Part shown: piece after piece, positions 16,867 to 25,896 of the stretch | Layout of the letters: each line of letters starts with the position of its first letter | Position numbering within the stretch: the stretch's first letter is position 1 | Origin: Deltaproteobacteria bacterium | Lineage (GTDB): Bacteria > Desulfobacterota > Desulfuromonadia > Desulfuromonadales > BM103 | Assembly (NCBI GenBank): GCA_024636215.1 | Contig: JAGXHL010000016.1 | Coordinates: 1-63,639 of the forward strand | DNA length: 63,639 nt | Direction: 5' to 3' | Program-made: the position numbers and the translations under genes | The notes under the pieces: generated by a model | What the model was told of the DNA's origin: nothing | Seen by the model: only the letters and a program-made list of their open reading frames with translations | The model's database searches: none

Positions 16867-18705
16867 TCAGCGTTTTACTGTTGATTTCGGTTTTTTCCTG
16901 GCAGGCGACTTAGCTTTTTCATTCCCTGGACCCTGATAACCAAGCAGGGCCGAGATCAAATCCTGCCGACCGCACTGCCTGAGAGCCTCCAGCACATCCT
17001 TGTGATTTTCGGGCAAGTGGTAGAGCAACAAGGCTTTTTGCTGACGCCGTTCCTTTGCGTCAAGGGGTACGTGGATCACTTCACCGCTGAAGGGGTCACG
17101 ACCGGTATGATAGATACAGGTGGCCAGACTGCCCGGGGTGGGAGTGAACTCCTGAACCTGCTCAACGCGCAAGTTGTGTTTTTTCAGAAAGAGGGCGACA
17201 TCGATCATGTCGTTGAGCGAACAGCCGGGATGTGAACTGATAAAGTAGGGGACCACCGCCTGTTTTTTCCCCAGGCTCAGGCTCTTCTCACGGAATTTTT
17301 GCAAAAATTGTGCAAAAACCACAGGTCCCGGTTTGCGCATGATTTCCGTGACCCTCGGGCTGGCTGACTCCGGAGCGACTTTGAGCAACCCGCCGACATG
17401 ATGTTTGACCAGATCTGTAAAATAATCCGGTTGCTGATTGAGCAGGTCAAAGCGAATCCCCGAGGCAACAAAGAGGTGCTTGACGAAAGGGTTTTTCCGC
17501 AGTCTGCGCAGCAGGTTAACGGCTCGATTATCACGGCTGTCGAGATGCTTGCAGATCTGCGGGTAAAGACAGCTTTCACGACGGCAGGTGGCCTGAACTT
17601 GCGGATTGCTGCAGCCCATGCCGTACATGTTCGCAGTCGGCCCGCCCACATCTGTAACCGTACCGCGAAACTCGGGGTGCAGGCTCAAGCGTTCGAGTTC
17701 GGCCTGCACGGATTGCTCGGAGCGCGACTGAATCGTCTTGCCCTGATGATGGGTAATGGCGCAAAAAGCGCAGCCGCCGCAGCAGCCGCGGTGGCTGGTA
17801 ATGGAGAATTTGATCTGCGCGTAGGCCGGAATGACTTCCCGGTAGCAAGGATGCGGCAGTTTGCTGAAGGGCAGGGCGTAGATGCGGTCGAGTTGTTCTT
17901 CATCAAGCGGCAAAGCCGGTGGGTTAACCACCAGTTGTCGCTTGCCGTGTTCCTGGACAAGAACCTTGCCGCTGAAAGGGTTCTTCTCGCCGGCGGCCAG
18001 CTTGAAGGCTTTGTTGTAGGCGTCTGTACTTGAGCTGACCTCCTCATAGGAAGGTAAAACCACAGCATTGTCCGGTGCTGTCTTGGCCAGCAAGGCCGTA
18101 CCGCGCAAATCTGTGATGGTTTCGCAGGTCTCACCTGCCAGCATGCGCTTGGCGAGGGAGACGAGAGTGGTCTCGGCCATGCCGAACAGCAGCAGATCGG
18201 CCTTGCTGTCGACCAGCACCGAGCGCCTGACCTTGTTGTCCCAGTAATCGTAGTGAGCGAGGCGGCGCAGGCTCGCCTCAATGCCGCCGATCACGGTGGG
18301 TAAACCTTTGAAGGCGCCTTTGACTGCGGCGGTATAGGCGATCACCGCCCGGTTGGGACGCGCGCCACAACCTCCTCCCGGAGTGTAGGCATCATCGTTG
18401 CGCACCTTCCTGGCTGCGGTGTAATGATTGACCATGGAATCCATGGCCCCCGCCGAGATTGCCGCGAACAGCCGTGGCCGACCCATAACTTTGAAGGCTT
18501 CAGGATCACGCCAGTTCGGCTGGGCCAGAATGCCGACCCGTAAACCCTCGTCTTCAAGCAGGCGGGCGAGAAGTGCGGTGCCGAAAGAGGGATGGTCGAC
18601 ATAGGCGTCCCCGGTGACGAACAGCACATCGAGTTCGTTCCAGCCTCTCTCGGCCATCTCCGCGCGGCTGCAGGGAATAAATTTATGCTGACGGACTTTG
18701 CTCAC
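16867..18705 (-). CDS. ygiQ: YgiQ-type radical SAM protein
   Basis: 612-residue radical-SAM enzyme of unknown substrate. An N-terminal YgiQ domain (about 1-280) is followed by the radical-SAM barrel with CCGGCAFCAITHHQGK, which carries the C-x3-C-x2-C cluster ligands, and then the YgiQ C-terminal region. Length and motifs match the family from end to end. A lysine/arginine-rich tail ends the protein. The SGNH-lipoprotein gene lies eight bases upstream on the same strand and the two are probably co-transcribed. Confidence 0.95.
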   Translation of the reverse strand: MSKVRQHKFIPCSRAEMAERGWNELDVLFVTGDAYVDHPSFGTALLARLLEDEGLRVGILAQPNWRDPEAFKVMGRPRLFAAISAGAMDSMVNHYTAARKVRNDDAYTPGGGCGARPNRAVIAYTAAVKGAFKGLPTVIGGIEASLRRLAHYDYWDNKVRRSVLVDSKADLLLFGMAETTLVSLAKRMLAGETCETITDLRGTALLAKTAPDNAVVLPSYEEVSSSTDAYNKAFKLAAGEKNPFSGKVLVQEHGKRQLVVNPPALPLDEEQLDRIYALPFSKLPHPCYREVIPAYAQIKFSITSHRGCCGGCAFCAITHHQGKTIQSRSEQSVQAELERLSLHPEFRGTVTDVGGPTANMYGMGCSNPQVQATCRRESCLYPQICKHLDSRDNRAVNLLRRLRKNPFVKHLFVASGIRFDLLNQQPDYFTDLVKHHVGGLLKVAPESASPRVTEIMRKPGPVVFAQFLQKFREKSLSLGKKQAVVPYFISSHPGCSLNDMIDVALFLKKHNLRVEQVQEFTPTPGSLATCIYHTGRDPFSGEVIHVPLDAKERRQQKALLLYHLPENHKDVLEALRQCGRQDLISALLGYQGPGNEKAKSPARKKPKSTVKR

Positions 18706-18713
18706 GGCTGGCC

Positions 18714-19328
18714 TTACTGCTTCTGTGCCTTGCTGATCAGCTCGTAAATGGCCTCGGCCATCAGCCGATAGCCGGTCGCGTTGGGGTGAATGGAGTCACT
18801 TTTCATACTGTTGTCACCGAGCAGATCGACAAGAATCTCCTCTTGCAGAGGGATCTTGTACTTAACGGCAATTTGCGCATAAAATTCCGGCACCTGCAGA
18901 CCAAAGCCGAGCTTCGGTACGCCGACCAGAACGACGTCTGCACCCTGAGATCTGATCATGGTGATCATCGCTTCAAGATTACTGGTTGTGTTTGCCTGAT
19001 CGAGTCTGCGCAGGAAATCATTGCCGCCGTGACAGAGGATGACCAGGGTCGGCTTATATTCCTCCAGGACAGAAGGCAGACGTTTCAGACCGGCGGCAGA
19101 CACTTCGCCGGGAACGCCGGCGTTGATCACCGGTTTGCCAAGCAGCTCAGAGAGCACGTCCGGGTAGGATTGTCCTGTAGCGGCTCCGGTACCGTGAGTG
19201 AGGCTGTCGCCGAAAGCCAGCACCAGACTCTGCTGGTTGAGAGGTGTGATGGCGGGTACCGAGTCGCAGCCGGTGAAGACCAGGAGTGAAAAAAAGACTG
19301 TGCAGATTACGAAAATGTTTCGATGCAT
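18714..19328 (-). CDS. SGNH/GDSL-family lipoprotein esterase (TesA-like)
   Basis: 204-residue lipid-anchored hydrolase. The signal ends in the lipobox LVFTGC. Block I is LAFGDSLTHGTGA with the catalytic serine, block II/III carries AGVPGEVS and HGGNDFLRR with the oxyanion asparagine, and block V is DSIHPNATGY with the aspartate-histidine pair. All catalytic residues of the multifunctional acyl-CoA thioesterase/arylesterase TesA group are therefore present. It diverges from the yqaA-like gene. Confidence 0.9.
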   Translation of the reverse strand: MHRNIFVICTVFFSLLVFTGCDSVPAITPLNQQSLVLAFGDSLTHGTGAATGQSYPDVLSELLGKPVINAGVPGEVSAAGLKRLPSVLEEYKPTLVILCHGGNDFLRRLDQANTTSNLEAMITMIRSQGADVVLVGVPKLGFGLQVPEFYAQIAVKYKIPLQEEILVDLLGDNSMKSDSIHPNATGYRLMAEAIYELISKAQKQ

Positions 19329-19345
19329 GAAGACCTCGTGTCAAG

Positions 19346-19864
19346 ATGTGGATGTCGATCAATCTGAGCCCATCATGGCATAGATGGCCCTTACAAAGGA
19401 ATCCCCTGTTGCAAGAGTGGCTATTGGAATATGGTTATCCTGGGCTTTTCCTGCTCAGCTTTCTGGCTTCCACGCTGGTGCCGCTTGGCAGTGAGTGGCT
19501 GCTGGGTGTGCTGCTGCTGAATGGCTTTGATCCAACCAACACTGTCCTCGTGGCAACCCTCGGCAACAGTTGTGGGGCTCTGACGACCTATGCCATCGGG
19601 CTCTGGGGTGGGCCTTACCTTATCCAGCGGCTTTTACGGATCAGCCCGGCCAGTCGGAAGCGGGCTGAAGACCATTTCAACCGCTATGGCAGCTGGGCTT
19701 TGCTCTTCTCCTGGCTGCCGATTATCGGTGATCCTCTGTGTCTGGTTGGCGGACTCTTGCGTACCGGCTTCTGGCGGTTTCTGGTGCTGGTTTCGGTCGG
19801 CAAATTTGTTCGTTATCTGGTGGTGGCTCGGATGGTTCTTGAAGGGGCTCACGCAGTTTCTTAA
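19346..19864 (+). CDS. YqaA/DedA-like (VTT domain) membrane protein
   Basis: Inner-membrane protein of the small DedA-related YqaA group, with four to five hydrophobic segments. Visible are LASTLVPLGSEWLLGVLLLNG with an acidic residue in a re-entrant-like loop, GNSCGALTTYAIGLWGG and the FNRYGSWALLFSWLPIIGDPLCLVGG pattern typical of the family. Relatives are linked to lipid scrambling and membrane homeostasis. The start is uncertain: the ATG at 19346 lies close to the divergent lipoprotein start, while TTG at 19409 has AAAGGA nearby and gives a more family-like N-terminus. Confidence 0.82.
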   Translation: MWMSINLSPSWHRWPLQRNPLLQEWLLEYGYPGLFLLSFLASTLVPLGSEWLLGVLLLNGFDPTNTVLVATLGNSCGALTTYAIGLWGGPYLIQRLLRISPASRKRAEDHFNRYGSWALLFSWLPIIGDPLCLVGGLLRTGFWRFLVLVSVGKFVRYLVVARMVLEGAHAVS

Positions 19865-19903
19865 AAAAAGGCCCTTTGAGAGAAAGGGTGTCTGTCGCCA
19901 GTG

Positions 19904-20008
19904 CTGGGTCGGCTGCAGGTAGGATGTGGTGAGGTACGAACCGCATCGGTTCGAGAAATGATGCGGTTCACGATGTTCACCGCATCCTACGGGTTGTCCA
20001 CGACCCAG
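19904..20008. repeat. Large cruciform repeat (second palindrome family), copy 1
   Basis: Nested inverted arms: outer CTGGGTCG/CGACCCAG, then an inner arm of about 30 bases running GTAGGATGTGGTGA... to GAACCGCATC against GATGCGGTTC... to CACCGCATCCTAC. It lies between the yqaA-like gene and rarD, which converge. A degenerate relative is at 33909-34014. Confidence 0.85.
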
Positions 20009-20075
20009 TTGAATAGTAATAATTTCCAAAGCATTTATCAGCGTTCTCTGTACGACCGACCGGTAAATGGCCAGC

Positions 20076-21089
20076 TCAGAGGGCCGTGTTTGTCTTTCTC
20101 TGCCACGCTGAGCGGTTCTTCCAGAGCGTGTTTCCTGAATAAATCACCAGGCCTGTCCAGATAAAAACAAAACTGATCAGATGGCCACGGCTGAAGGGCT
20201 CGTTGTAGAGACCGACCGCCAGGATAAAGTGCAGACTCGGTGTGAGATATTGCAGAAAGCCGATCGTTGTCAATTGCAAGCGGCGTGCTGCGGCGACGAA
20301 CAGCAGCAGCGGAATGGCGGTGACCACGCCGGAGAGGGGCAGCAACAGGTCGAGCCGCAGGGTCCCGGTTAGAAAGGAACTCTCCTGTTGGGACGTCAGG
20401 TAAACAATGTAGGTCAGGGCCAGGGGCGCGAGCAGCAGGGTCTCCACGGTCAGACCGACCATCGCTGGTACTTGTGCCACTTTGCGCAAGAGGCCGTAGA
20501 GACCGAAAGAAGCGGCAAGAATCAGGGCAATCCAGGGAAACTGACCCAGATTAAAAGTCAGGTTCAGAACCGCGATCAGGGCGAGTAGAACACTGAACAT
20601 CTGCCAGCGATTCAGACGCTCGCGTAAAAAGATAAAGCCGAGCAGTACACTCAAGAGCGGCGTGATGAAATACCCCAGGCTGGACTGGAGGACTTCGCCA
20701 CGCTGGACGGCATAGATGAAGACCAGCCAGTTGGTCGCAATCAAAAGTGTTGAGACAGAGAGGGTCAACAGGACCTGACGGTTCTGCAGAGCGCTTAAAA
20801 CCTGTCCCAGTTGACGACGACAAGCGACCAGAAGCAAGAGGAAGATTGCTGACCAGAAGATGCGGTGGCAGATAATTTCGAGGGGAGCGACATCCTGGAG
20901 GGCCTTGAAAAAGATCGGGAAGGAGCCCCATAACAGGTATGCGGACAGACCGAGCAGTACACCGACACGCCCGTTGTTGTCTGCTTCTGGCTGGTCGATT
21001 GTTTCTGGCTGGTCGATTGTTTCGGCCTGGTTGTTTTCTTTTGCGTGAATCTCTGCCGTGAGGGGTCCGGTCGCTTTCATCGTTAGCAT
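20076..21089 (-). CDS. rarD: RarD-type EamA transporter
   Basis: 337-residue drug/metabolite superfamily protein with about ten transmembrane helices. It matches the RarD group through LSAYLLWGSFPIFFKAL, LEIICHRIFWSA and, in the second half, FLQYLTPSLHFILAVGLYNE. Substrate unknown. The N-terminus is extended by about 35 hydrophilic residues containing the duplicated segment ETIDQP, ETIDQP, which stems from an 18-base direct repeat in the DNA. The start is therefore uncertain and could lie a few codons inside. Confidence 0.9.
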   Translation of the reverse strand: MLTMKATGPLTAEIHAKENNQAETIDQPETIDQPEADNNGRVGVLLGLSAYLLWGSFPIFFKALQDVAPLEIICHRIFWSAIFLLLLVACRRQLGQVLSALQNRQVLLTLSVSTLLIATNWLVFIYAVQRGEVLQSSLGYFITPLLSVLLGFIFLRERLNRWQMFSVLLALIAVLNLTFNLGQFPWIALILAASFGLYGLLRKVAQVPAMVGLTVETLLLAPLALTYIVYLTSQQESSFLTGTLRLDLLLPLSGVVTAIPLLLFVAAARRLQLTTIGFLQYLTPSLHFILAVGLYNEPFSRGHLISFVFIWTGLVIYSGNTLWKNRSAWQRKTNTAL

Positions 21090-21110
21090 GTCAGGTTGAC
21101 GTTCTGTTGC

Positions 21111-22292
21111 TTACTTCTTCTTCTGGGCCTGCTTGAAGAGGTCCGCGAAAGAGCCCATGCCGCCGGACGCTTGCTCTTCATAGGAGGTCTCCATCGACTC
21201 GCCTGATTTGTCACGCACCAAAGCCAGGGAAATCCTTTTCTCGTCAAGGTCGAGCTTCTCCACGACCACCTGCAGTTCCTGGCCGAGTTTCAGGACATCC
21301 TGGGGATGCTTGATGCGCTGGTCACCGCCGATCTGCGAAATATGCAGCAGACCATCAACCCCCTCTTCCAGGGTGACAAAGGCCCCGAACTTGGCCAGAC
21401 GTGACACTCTGCCGGTATGGGTTGATCCGGGAGGGTAGCTGGTTTCGACTTTGCTCCAGGGGTTGGCGAGGGTGTCACGCAGACTGAAGGAGAACTTTTC
21501 GTTCTGCCAGTCACATTTTTTGACGGCGACTTCGAGTTCCTGGCCAACCTGCAGAACCTCTTCGATATTTTCCACACGGCCGTAGGAAATCTCCGAGATC
21601 GGCAGCAGCCCTTCGAGACCGCCGATATCAATAAAGGCACCGAAGTCACGGATGTTGGTAATGGTGCCGAAGACGACCATGCCCTCTTTGAGGGTTTTCA
21701 TCAGTTCGGCTTTTTGCTCACGACGTTCTTCCTCGAGGATGACCCGGTGTGAGACCACGATGTTGCGACCCTGCTCACTGAACTGGGTGATGCGGAAGGT
21801 GCGGCTGGTGCCGATGACCTCGGCAGCTTCCTCCTGGCGGCGCAGGCCCAGCTGAGAGAAGGGGCAGAAGGCGCGGACATTGCCCGGCAGTTTGACCTCG
21901 TAACCGCCCTTGATCTCTTTTTCGATGCGCCCTTCCACGGGGATCTCACTGCGCCAGGCTTCCTCCAGTTGAGCTGTGCCGGAAGAGCCGCCGCCGAGTC
22001 GGGTGGTGAAGCGCAACTCACCGCCTTTACGGGACATGAAAAAAGCGCTGACTTTATCACCCACGGCAACGGTCAGCTTGCCTTCGTCATCAAGGACCTC
22101 TTTCCGGTCGAGAACACCTTCGCCCTTCTGGCCCACATCGAGAAACAGCCACTCGCTGCCGATCTGCAAAACCGTGGCATTAATCTTCTGGCCTGGTTCA
22201 AGTTGGGTTTTGCCAACCATGCTGGCTTCGAACATTTCGGCAAAATTGCCCTCTTCACTCATTTCCTGATCGTCAAAGATTTCGTCACTCAT
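21111..22292 (-). CDS. S1-domain RNA-binding protein (ribosomal S1-like)
   Basis: 393 residues with four S1 OB-fold repeats (about 35-105, 115-185, 205-275 and 290-360), each with the GxxxxGxV pattern, for example GTITNIRDFGAFIDIGGLEG and GRVSRLAKFGAFVTLEEGVDG. This is fewer than the six of classical S1, so it may be a short S1 or a stress-type S1 protein. The start at 22292 is chosen from GAGGA seven bases upstream, and the longer frame adds 13 codons without support. It precedes rarD by 21 bases on the same strand. Confidence 0.88.
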   Translation of the reverse strand: MSDEIFDDQEMSEEGNFAEMFEASMVGKTQLEPGQKINATVLQIGSEWLFLDVGQKGEGVLDRKEVLDDEGKLTVAVGDKVSAFFMSRKGGELRFTTRLGGGSSGTAQLEEAWRSEIPVEGRIEKEIKGGYEVKLPGNVRAFCPFSQLGLRRQEEAAEVIGTSRTFRITQFSEQGRNIVVSHRVILEEERREQKAELMKTLKEGMVVFGTITNIRDFGAFIDIGGLEGLLPISEISYGRVENIEEVLQVGQELEVAVKKCDWQNEKFSFSLRDTLANPWSKVETSYPPGSTHTGRVSRLAKFGAFVTLEEGVDGLLHISQIGGDQRIKHPQDVLKLGQELQVVVEKLDLDEKRISLALVRDKSGESMETSYEEQASGGMGSFADLFKQAQKKK

Positions 22293-22486
22293 CAAGTTGT
22301 CCTCGTTCAGACTGAAGGTTCTATGCTCCAAATATTCAACATTATAAGCATGTTTATCCCTGCTGTCATGACTTAAGAAGCACCTCTGTGGTTAATCTCT
22401 CCATTTATCTGTTAAACCTGTTATTGTGCCTGCAATTGCGATGGCAAAGTCGTTGCCACTAATGAGCATCAAGTTCTGGACCGTTT

Positions 22487-23728
22487 ATGAAAAATTATGA
22501 CGTCATAGTTGTCGGCGGCGGCCCGGCTGGACTCTTTGCCGCCGGTTTCGCCGCACGCGAGGGCGCCAGGGTGCTGTTGCTGGAGAAGAATGCCCACTGC
22601 GGGGCAAAGATCCTGATTACCGGCAAGGGGCGCTGTAATGTCACGCACAGTGAAGAGGACCCGCGCAAATTTGTCGAACACTTCGGGCGCAATGGGCGCG
22701 CCCTGCTCACAGCGCTCTATGCATTCGGCGTCAAAGACGTCGTCGCCTTTTTTGAAGACCAGGGTGTGCCGCTGAAAATAGAGCGAGGGGGGCGCATTTT
22801 CCCCGACAAAGGGGAGGCGAAGGATGTGCAGCAGGCCGTGATCGCCTTTGCCCGTGATGCCGGAGTTGAGATCCGCACCTCCTGTACGGTGAAAAAACTG
22901 CTGATCGAAGATGTTCTCATCAAGGCCCTTGAGACATCGGCCGGAGCCTTTATGGCAGACAAGATCATTATTGCGACCGGCGGCTTGTCCTATCCGGAAA
23001 CCGGTTGCACGGGGGATGGTTATGCCTGGGCCAAAGCCTGCGGGCATCGCGTGGTGAAGCCGGAGCCGGCCCTGGTGCCGGTGAAGCTTGAGGACGCCTG
23101 GACGGCCGAGGTCAGCAACTTCAACCTGAAGAATGTCCGGATTTCACTCTGCGTTGAGGGCATAAAGGTGGATGAGCGTTTTGGTGAAGCTTTTTTTACC
23201 CGGTCCGGAATCGGTGGGCCGATCATCCTTGATATGAGCAGCCGGATCCGTGATGAACTCAAAAAGGGCGAGGTGACGCTGCTGCTCGACTTAAAACCGG
23301 CCGTTGCTGCGGAGCTGTTTGACAAACGTCTGCAGCGGGAACTGGCTGAGCAGAGCAACCAGGCTTTTGGCAAGTCTCTCGGCCCACTCTTGCCGCGCGA
23401 CCTGATCCCGGTCTTTTTGCGACTGGTTGGCATCGATCCGAACAAGAAGTGCCATTCGGTGACTCGGGCGGAAAGACAGCGCTTGCTGAAACTCTTTAAA
23501 GAGCTCAAGTTGAGCGTTATTGGTTGCGCAGGCTTCCGCAAGGCGATTATTACCTCCGGCGGCGTTTCCCTGCAAGACATCGACATGCGCAGCATGCGAT
23601 CGAAGCTGGTGAGCAATCTTTTCTTCGCCGGAGAAGTGATCGACCTCGATGGTCCCACCGGCGGTTTTAACTTGCAGGAATGCTGGTCGACCGGATACCT
23701 TGCGGGGGTCAGCGCTGCAGGGGAGTAA
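22487..23728 (+). CDS. HI0933/YhiN-family flavoprotein
   Basis: 413-residue FAD-dependent oxidoreductase of the HI0933 family (also called aminoacetone oxidase-like), of unclear physiological substrate. The N-terminal dinucleotide fold VIVVGGGPAGLFAAGFA, the family signature KILITGKGRCNVTHSE, the ATGGLSYPETGCTGDGY loop and the C-terminal NLFFAGEVIDLDGPTGGFNLQ are all present. It stands alone upstream of hflKC. Confidence 0.93.
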   Translation: MKNYDVIVVGGGPAGLFAAGFAAREGARVLLLEKNAHCGAKILITGKGRCNVTHSEEDPRKFVEHFGRNGRALLTALYAFGVKDVVAFFEDQGVPLKIERGGRIFPDKGEAKDVQQAVIAFARDAGVEIRTSCTVKKLLIEDVLIKALETSAGAFMADKIIIATGGLSYPETGCTGDGYAWAKACGHRVVKPEPALVPVKLEDAWTAEVSNFNLKNVRISLCVEGIKVDERFGEAFFTRSGIGGPIILDMSSRIRDELKKGEVTLLLDLKPAVAAELFDKRLQRELAEQSNQAFGKSLGPLLPRDLIPVFLRLVGIDPNKKCHSVTRAERQRLLKLFKELKLSVIGCAGFRKAIITSGGVSLQDIDMRSMRSKLVSNLFFAGEVIDLDGPTGGFNLQECWSTGYLAGVSAAGE

Positions 23729-23854
23729 TCCCGGTCGCTGTTGACTTTGTTTACGTCTTTAACCATGTTAAACTGAAACTGTTAAACTGAAGTCTTGTGT
23801 CTTCCCATCTATGGGAGGTCTGGACAAACTTTTACCGAAAACAGGGAGGTAATA

Positions 23855-24883
23855 ATGCAGGATTGGGGCAATGGTCCCTCGAGTGAAGACTTTGAAAAAA
23901 AAGTCATCGAGATCAAAAACCATATAAAAAACAAGTTTGGCCCGCAAAAGGGTCTCTTGCCGATCGTGATCGTGATTTTTTTGATCATTGTCGCCGGATA
24001 CAGCAGTATGTACGAGGTTGATACGGAAGAGACCGGTGTCGTCTTGCGGTTCGGCAAGTTCTACAGTTTTGCGGAACCGGGGCTGCATTTCAAAATGCCT
24101 CTCGGCGTTGACCGGGTTTACCTGGTGCCGACCGGTCGAGTCCTTAAAGAAGAGTTCGGTTTCCGCACCATCAAGCCAGATGTCCGATCTACTTACACCA
24201 AGCAAGGACTCGAAGAAGAGTCGCTGACTTTGACCGGTGACCTCAACGTCAGTGATGTTGAATGGATTGTCCAGTACCAGATCTCAGACCCTTACAAGTT
24301 CATCTTTCGTATTAAAGATCCGGTCGAGACTATTCGTGACATCTCTGAAGCCATGGTTCGCAAAGCGATCGGCAACGCCAATGTCACCGAAGTTTTGACC
24401 ACGGAACGTGCTTTTTTGGCCAATGCTATCCAGGATAATCTGCAGTCGACCCTCAATCAGTATGATGTCGGTGTGCGCATAGTGACTGTCAAGTTCCAGG
24501 ATGTCACGCCGCCCGATCCGGTTAAGTCCGCTTACAACGAGGTCAACGAAGCTGAACAGCAGCGGGAAAGCCTGATCTTCCAGGCCCGCGAGCAGTTCAA
24601 CCGGGAAGTGCCGCGCGCGCGGGGTGAAGCAAAGAAAGTCCTGCAGGAGGCAGAGGGTTACGCTGTTGAGCGCGTTAACAAGGCCCGCGGTGAGACCAAC
24701 CGTTTTCTGGCCCTGCTGACCGAGTATCGCAAGGCGCCTTCGGTGACCCGCAGCAGGATTTATCTGGAAACCCTTGAAGAAGTCCTGCCCCGCCTGGAGG
24801 AAATTTATGTTATGGACGCTGAAAACGCCGGAGCCCTGCCATTGCTCCCCTTGCGCAAAGCGTTGGAAGGAGGGGCCAAATAA
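23855..24883 (+). CDS. hflK: FtsH protease activity modulator HflK
   Basis: 342-residue SPFH/band-7 protein anchored by one N-terminal helix (LLPIVIVIFLIIVAGYSSMY, about 32-51), with its bulk in the periplasm. With HflC it forms the cage that surrounds FtsH. The short glycine-containing N-terminus, the VDTEETGVVLRFGKF start of the SPFH domain and a C-terminal coiled coil (about 225-290) are typical. The start at 23855 is supported by AGGGAGG seven bases upstream, and 20 further in-frame codons have no support. The stop overlaps the hflC start by one base. Confidence 0.95.
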   Translation: MQDWGNGPSSEDFEKKVIEIKNHIKNKFGPQKGLLPIVIVIFLIIVAGYSSMYEVDTEETGVVLRFGKFYSFAEPGLHFKMPLGVDRVYLVPTGRVLKEEFGFRTIKPDVRSTYTKQGLEEESLTLTGDLNVSDVEWIVQYQISDPYKFIFRIKDPVETIRDISEAMVRKAIGNANVTEVLTTERAFLANAIQDNLQSTLNQYDVGVRIVTVKFQDVTPPDPVKSAYNEVNEAEQQRESLIFQAREQFNREVPRARGEAKKVLQEAEGYAVERVNKARGETNRFLALLTEYRKAPSVTRSRIYLETLEEVLPRLEEIYVMDAENAGALPLLPLRKALEGGAK

Positions 24884-25815
24884 TGAAAGCACCCGTTCTC
24901 GTTGTCATTATTATTGCGGTACTGTTTGTCGGTATGGATGGCCTCTACGTGGTTAACGAAGCAGAGCAGGCGATCGTCACCCAGTTCGGAAAGCCGGTGG
25001 GTGATGTTTCTGAAGCCGGCTTGCATTTCAAGCTTCCTTTTGTGCAGAAAGTCAGTCGCTTTGAGAAAAGAATCTTGAAGTGGGACGGTGCTCCGAACCA
25101 GATTCCGACCAAGGACAAGAGGTTTATCTGGATCGATACCACGGCGCGTTGGCGTATCAAAGATCCCCTGCTTTTTTACACGACCGTCGCCACTGAACGT
25201 GGTGCCCTGAGCCGACTTGACGATATCATTGATTCGGTGGTGCGCGATGCCGTCTCTGGTCGCCTGTTGGTGGAGTTGGTCCGTGGCAGCGATTATCAGC
25301 CTCAGAAAGGTGGTGGTGATGAACGCTTCGAGGTTGAAGGTGTCGAAGTCGCCACGGAGGATCTGGTCGGACGCGAAGAAATTCTGGCCGGCATCCTCGA
25401 CAAGGCCCGCGCCAATACCCCCGACTACGGGATCGATCTGATCGATGTGCAAATCAAGCGTATCAACTATGTTGAGCAGGTCAGAACCCGGGTCTACGAG
25501 CGCATGATCAACGAGCGTAAGAAAGTTGCCGCCGAGTACCGCTCCGAGGGGGAAGGCGAGAAGGCCGACATCCTTGGTCAGATGGAACGCGAACTCAAGG
25601 AGATCAGCTCTGAAGCTTATCGCAAGGTCCTTGAGATCCGCGGTGGTGCCGACGCTGAGGCGGCAGCCATCTATGCTGAGGCCTATAATCAGGACAAGGA
25701 GTTCTATGCTTTTCTGAGAACACTGGAATCCTACAAGAAGTCGATCCAGAAGAATGGCCGGTTGGTGATTTCCACCGACTCGGATTATTACCGCTATCTG
25801 AAAGAAGCCAGGTAG
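24883..25815 (+). CDS. hflC: FtsH protease activity modulator HflC
   Basis: 310-residue partner of HflK with an N-terminal membrane anchor (VLVVIIIAVLFVGMDGLYVV), the SPFH domain (EAEQAIVTQFGKP; FIWIDTTARWRI) and an alpha-helical segment with ERMINERKKVAAEYRSEGEG, the HflC/stomatin coiled-coil region. The TAATG overlap with hflK indicates coupled translation. A hairpin with a short T run lies about 30 bases downstream. Confidence 0.95.
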   Translation: MKAPVLVVIIIAVLFVGMDGLYVVNEAEQAIVTQFGKPVGDVSEAGLHFKLPFVQKVSRFEKRILKWDGAPNQIPTKDKRFIWIDTTARWRIKDPLLFYTTVATERGALSRLDDIIDSVVRDAVSGRLLVELVRGSDYQPQKGGGDERFEVEGVEVATEDLVGREEILAGILDKARANTPDYGIDLIDVQIKRINYVEQVRTRVYERMINERKKVAAEYRSEGEGEKADILGQMERELKEISSEAYRKVLEIRGGADAEAAAIYAEAYNQDKEFYAFLRTLESYKKSIQKNGRLVISTDSDYYRYLKEAR

Positions 25816-25846
25816 GCGATTAACCATTTGTATAGCAACAAGCTTT

Positions 25847-25879
25847 AAGGGGACTGGCTCCGCAGGTGCCTGTCCCCTT
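25847..25879 (+). terminator. Terminator after hflKC
   Basis: The stem AAGGGGAC/GTCCCCTT with a 17-base loop that itself contains GGCTCCG..GGTGCC pairing, followed by TATTTA. It lies between hflC and the spermidine-synthase-like gene. Confidence 0.65.
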
Positions 25880-25896
25880 TATTTAGTGGACACTTC

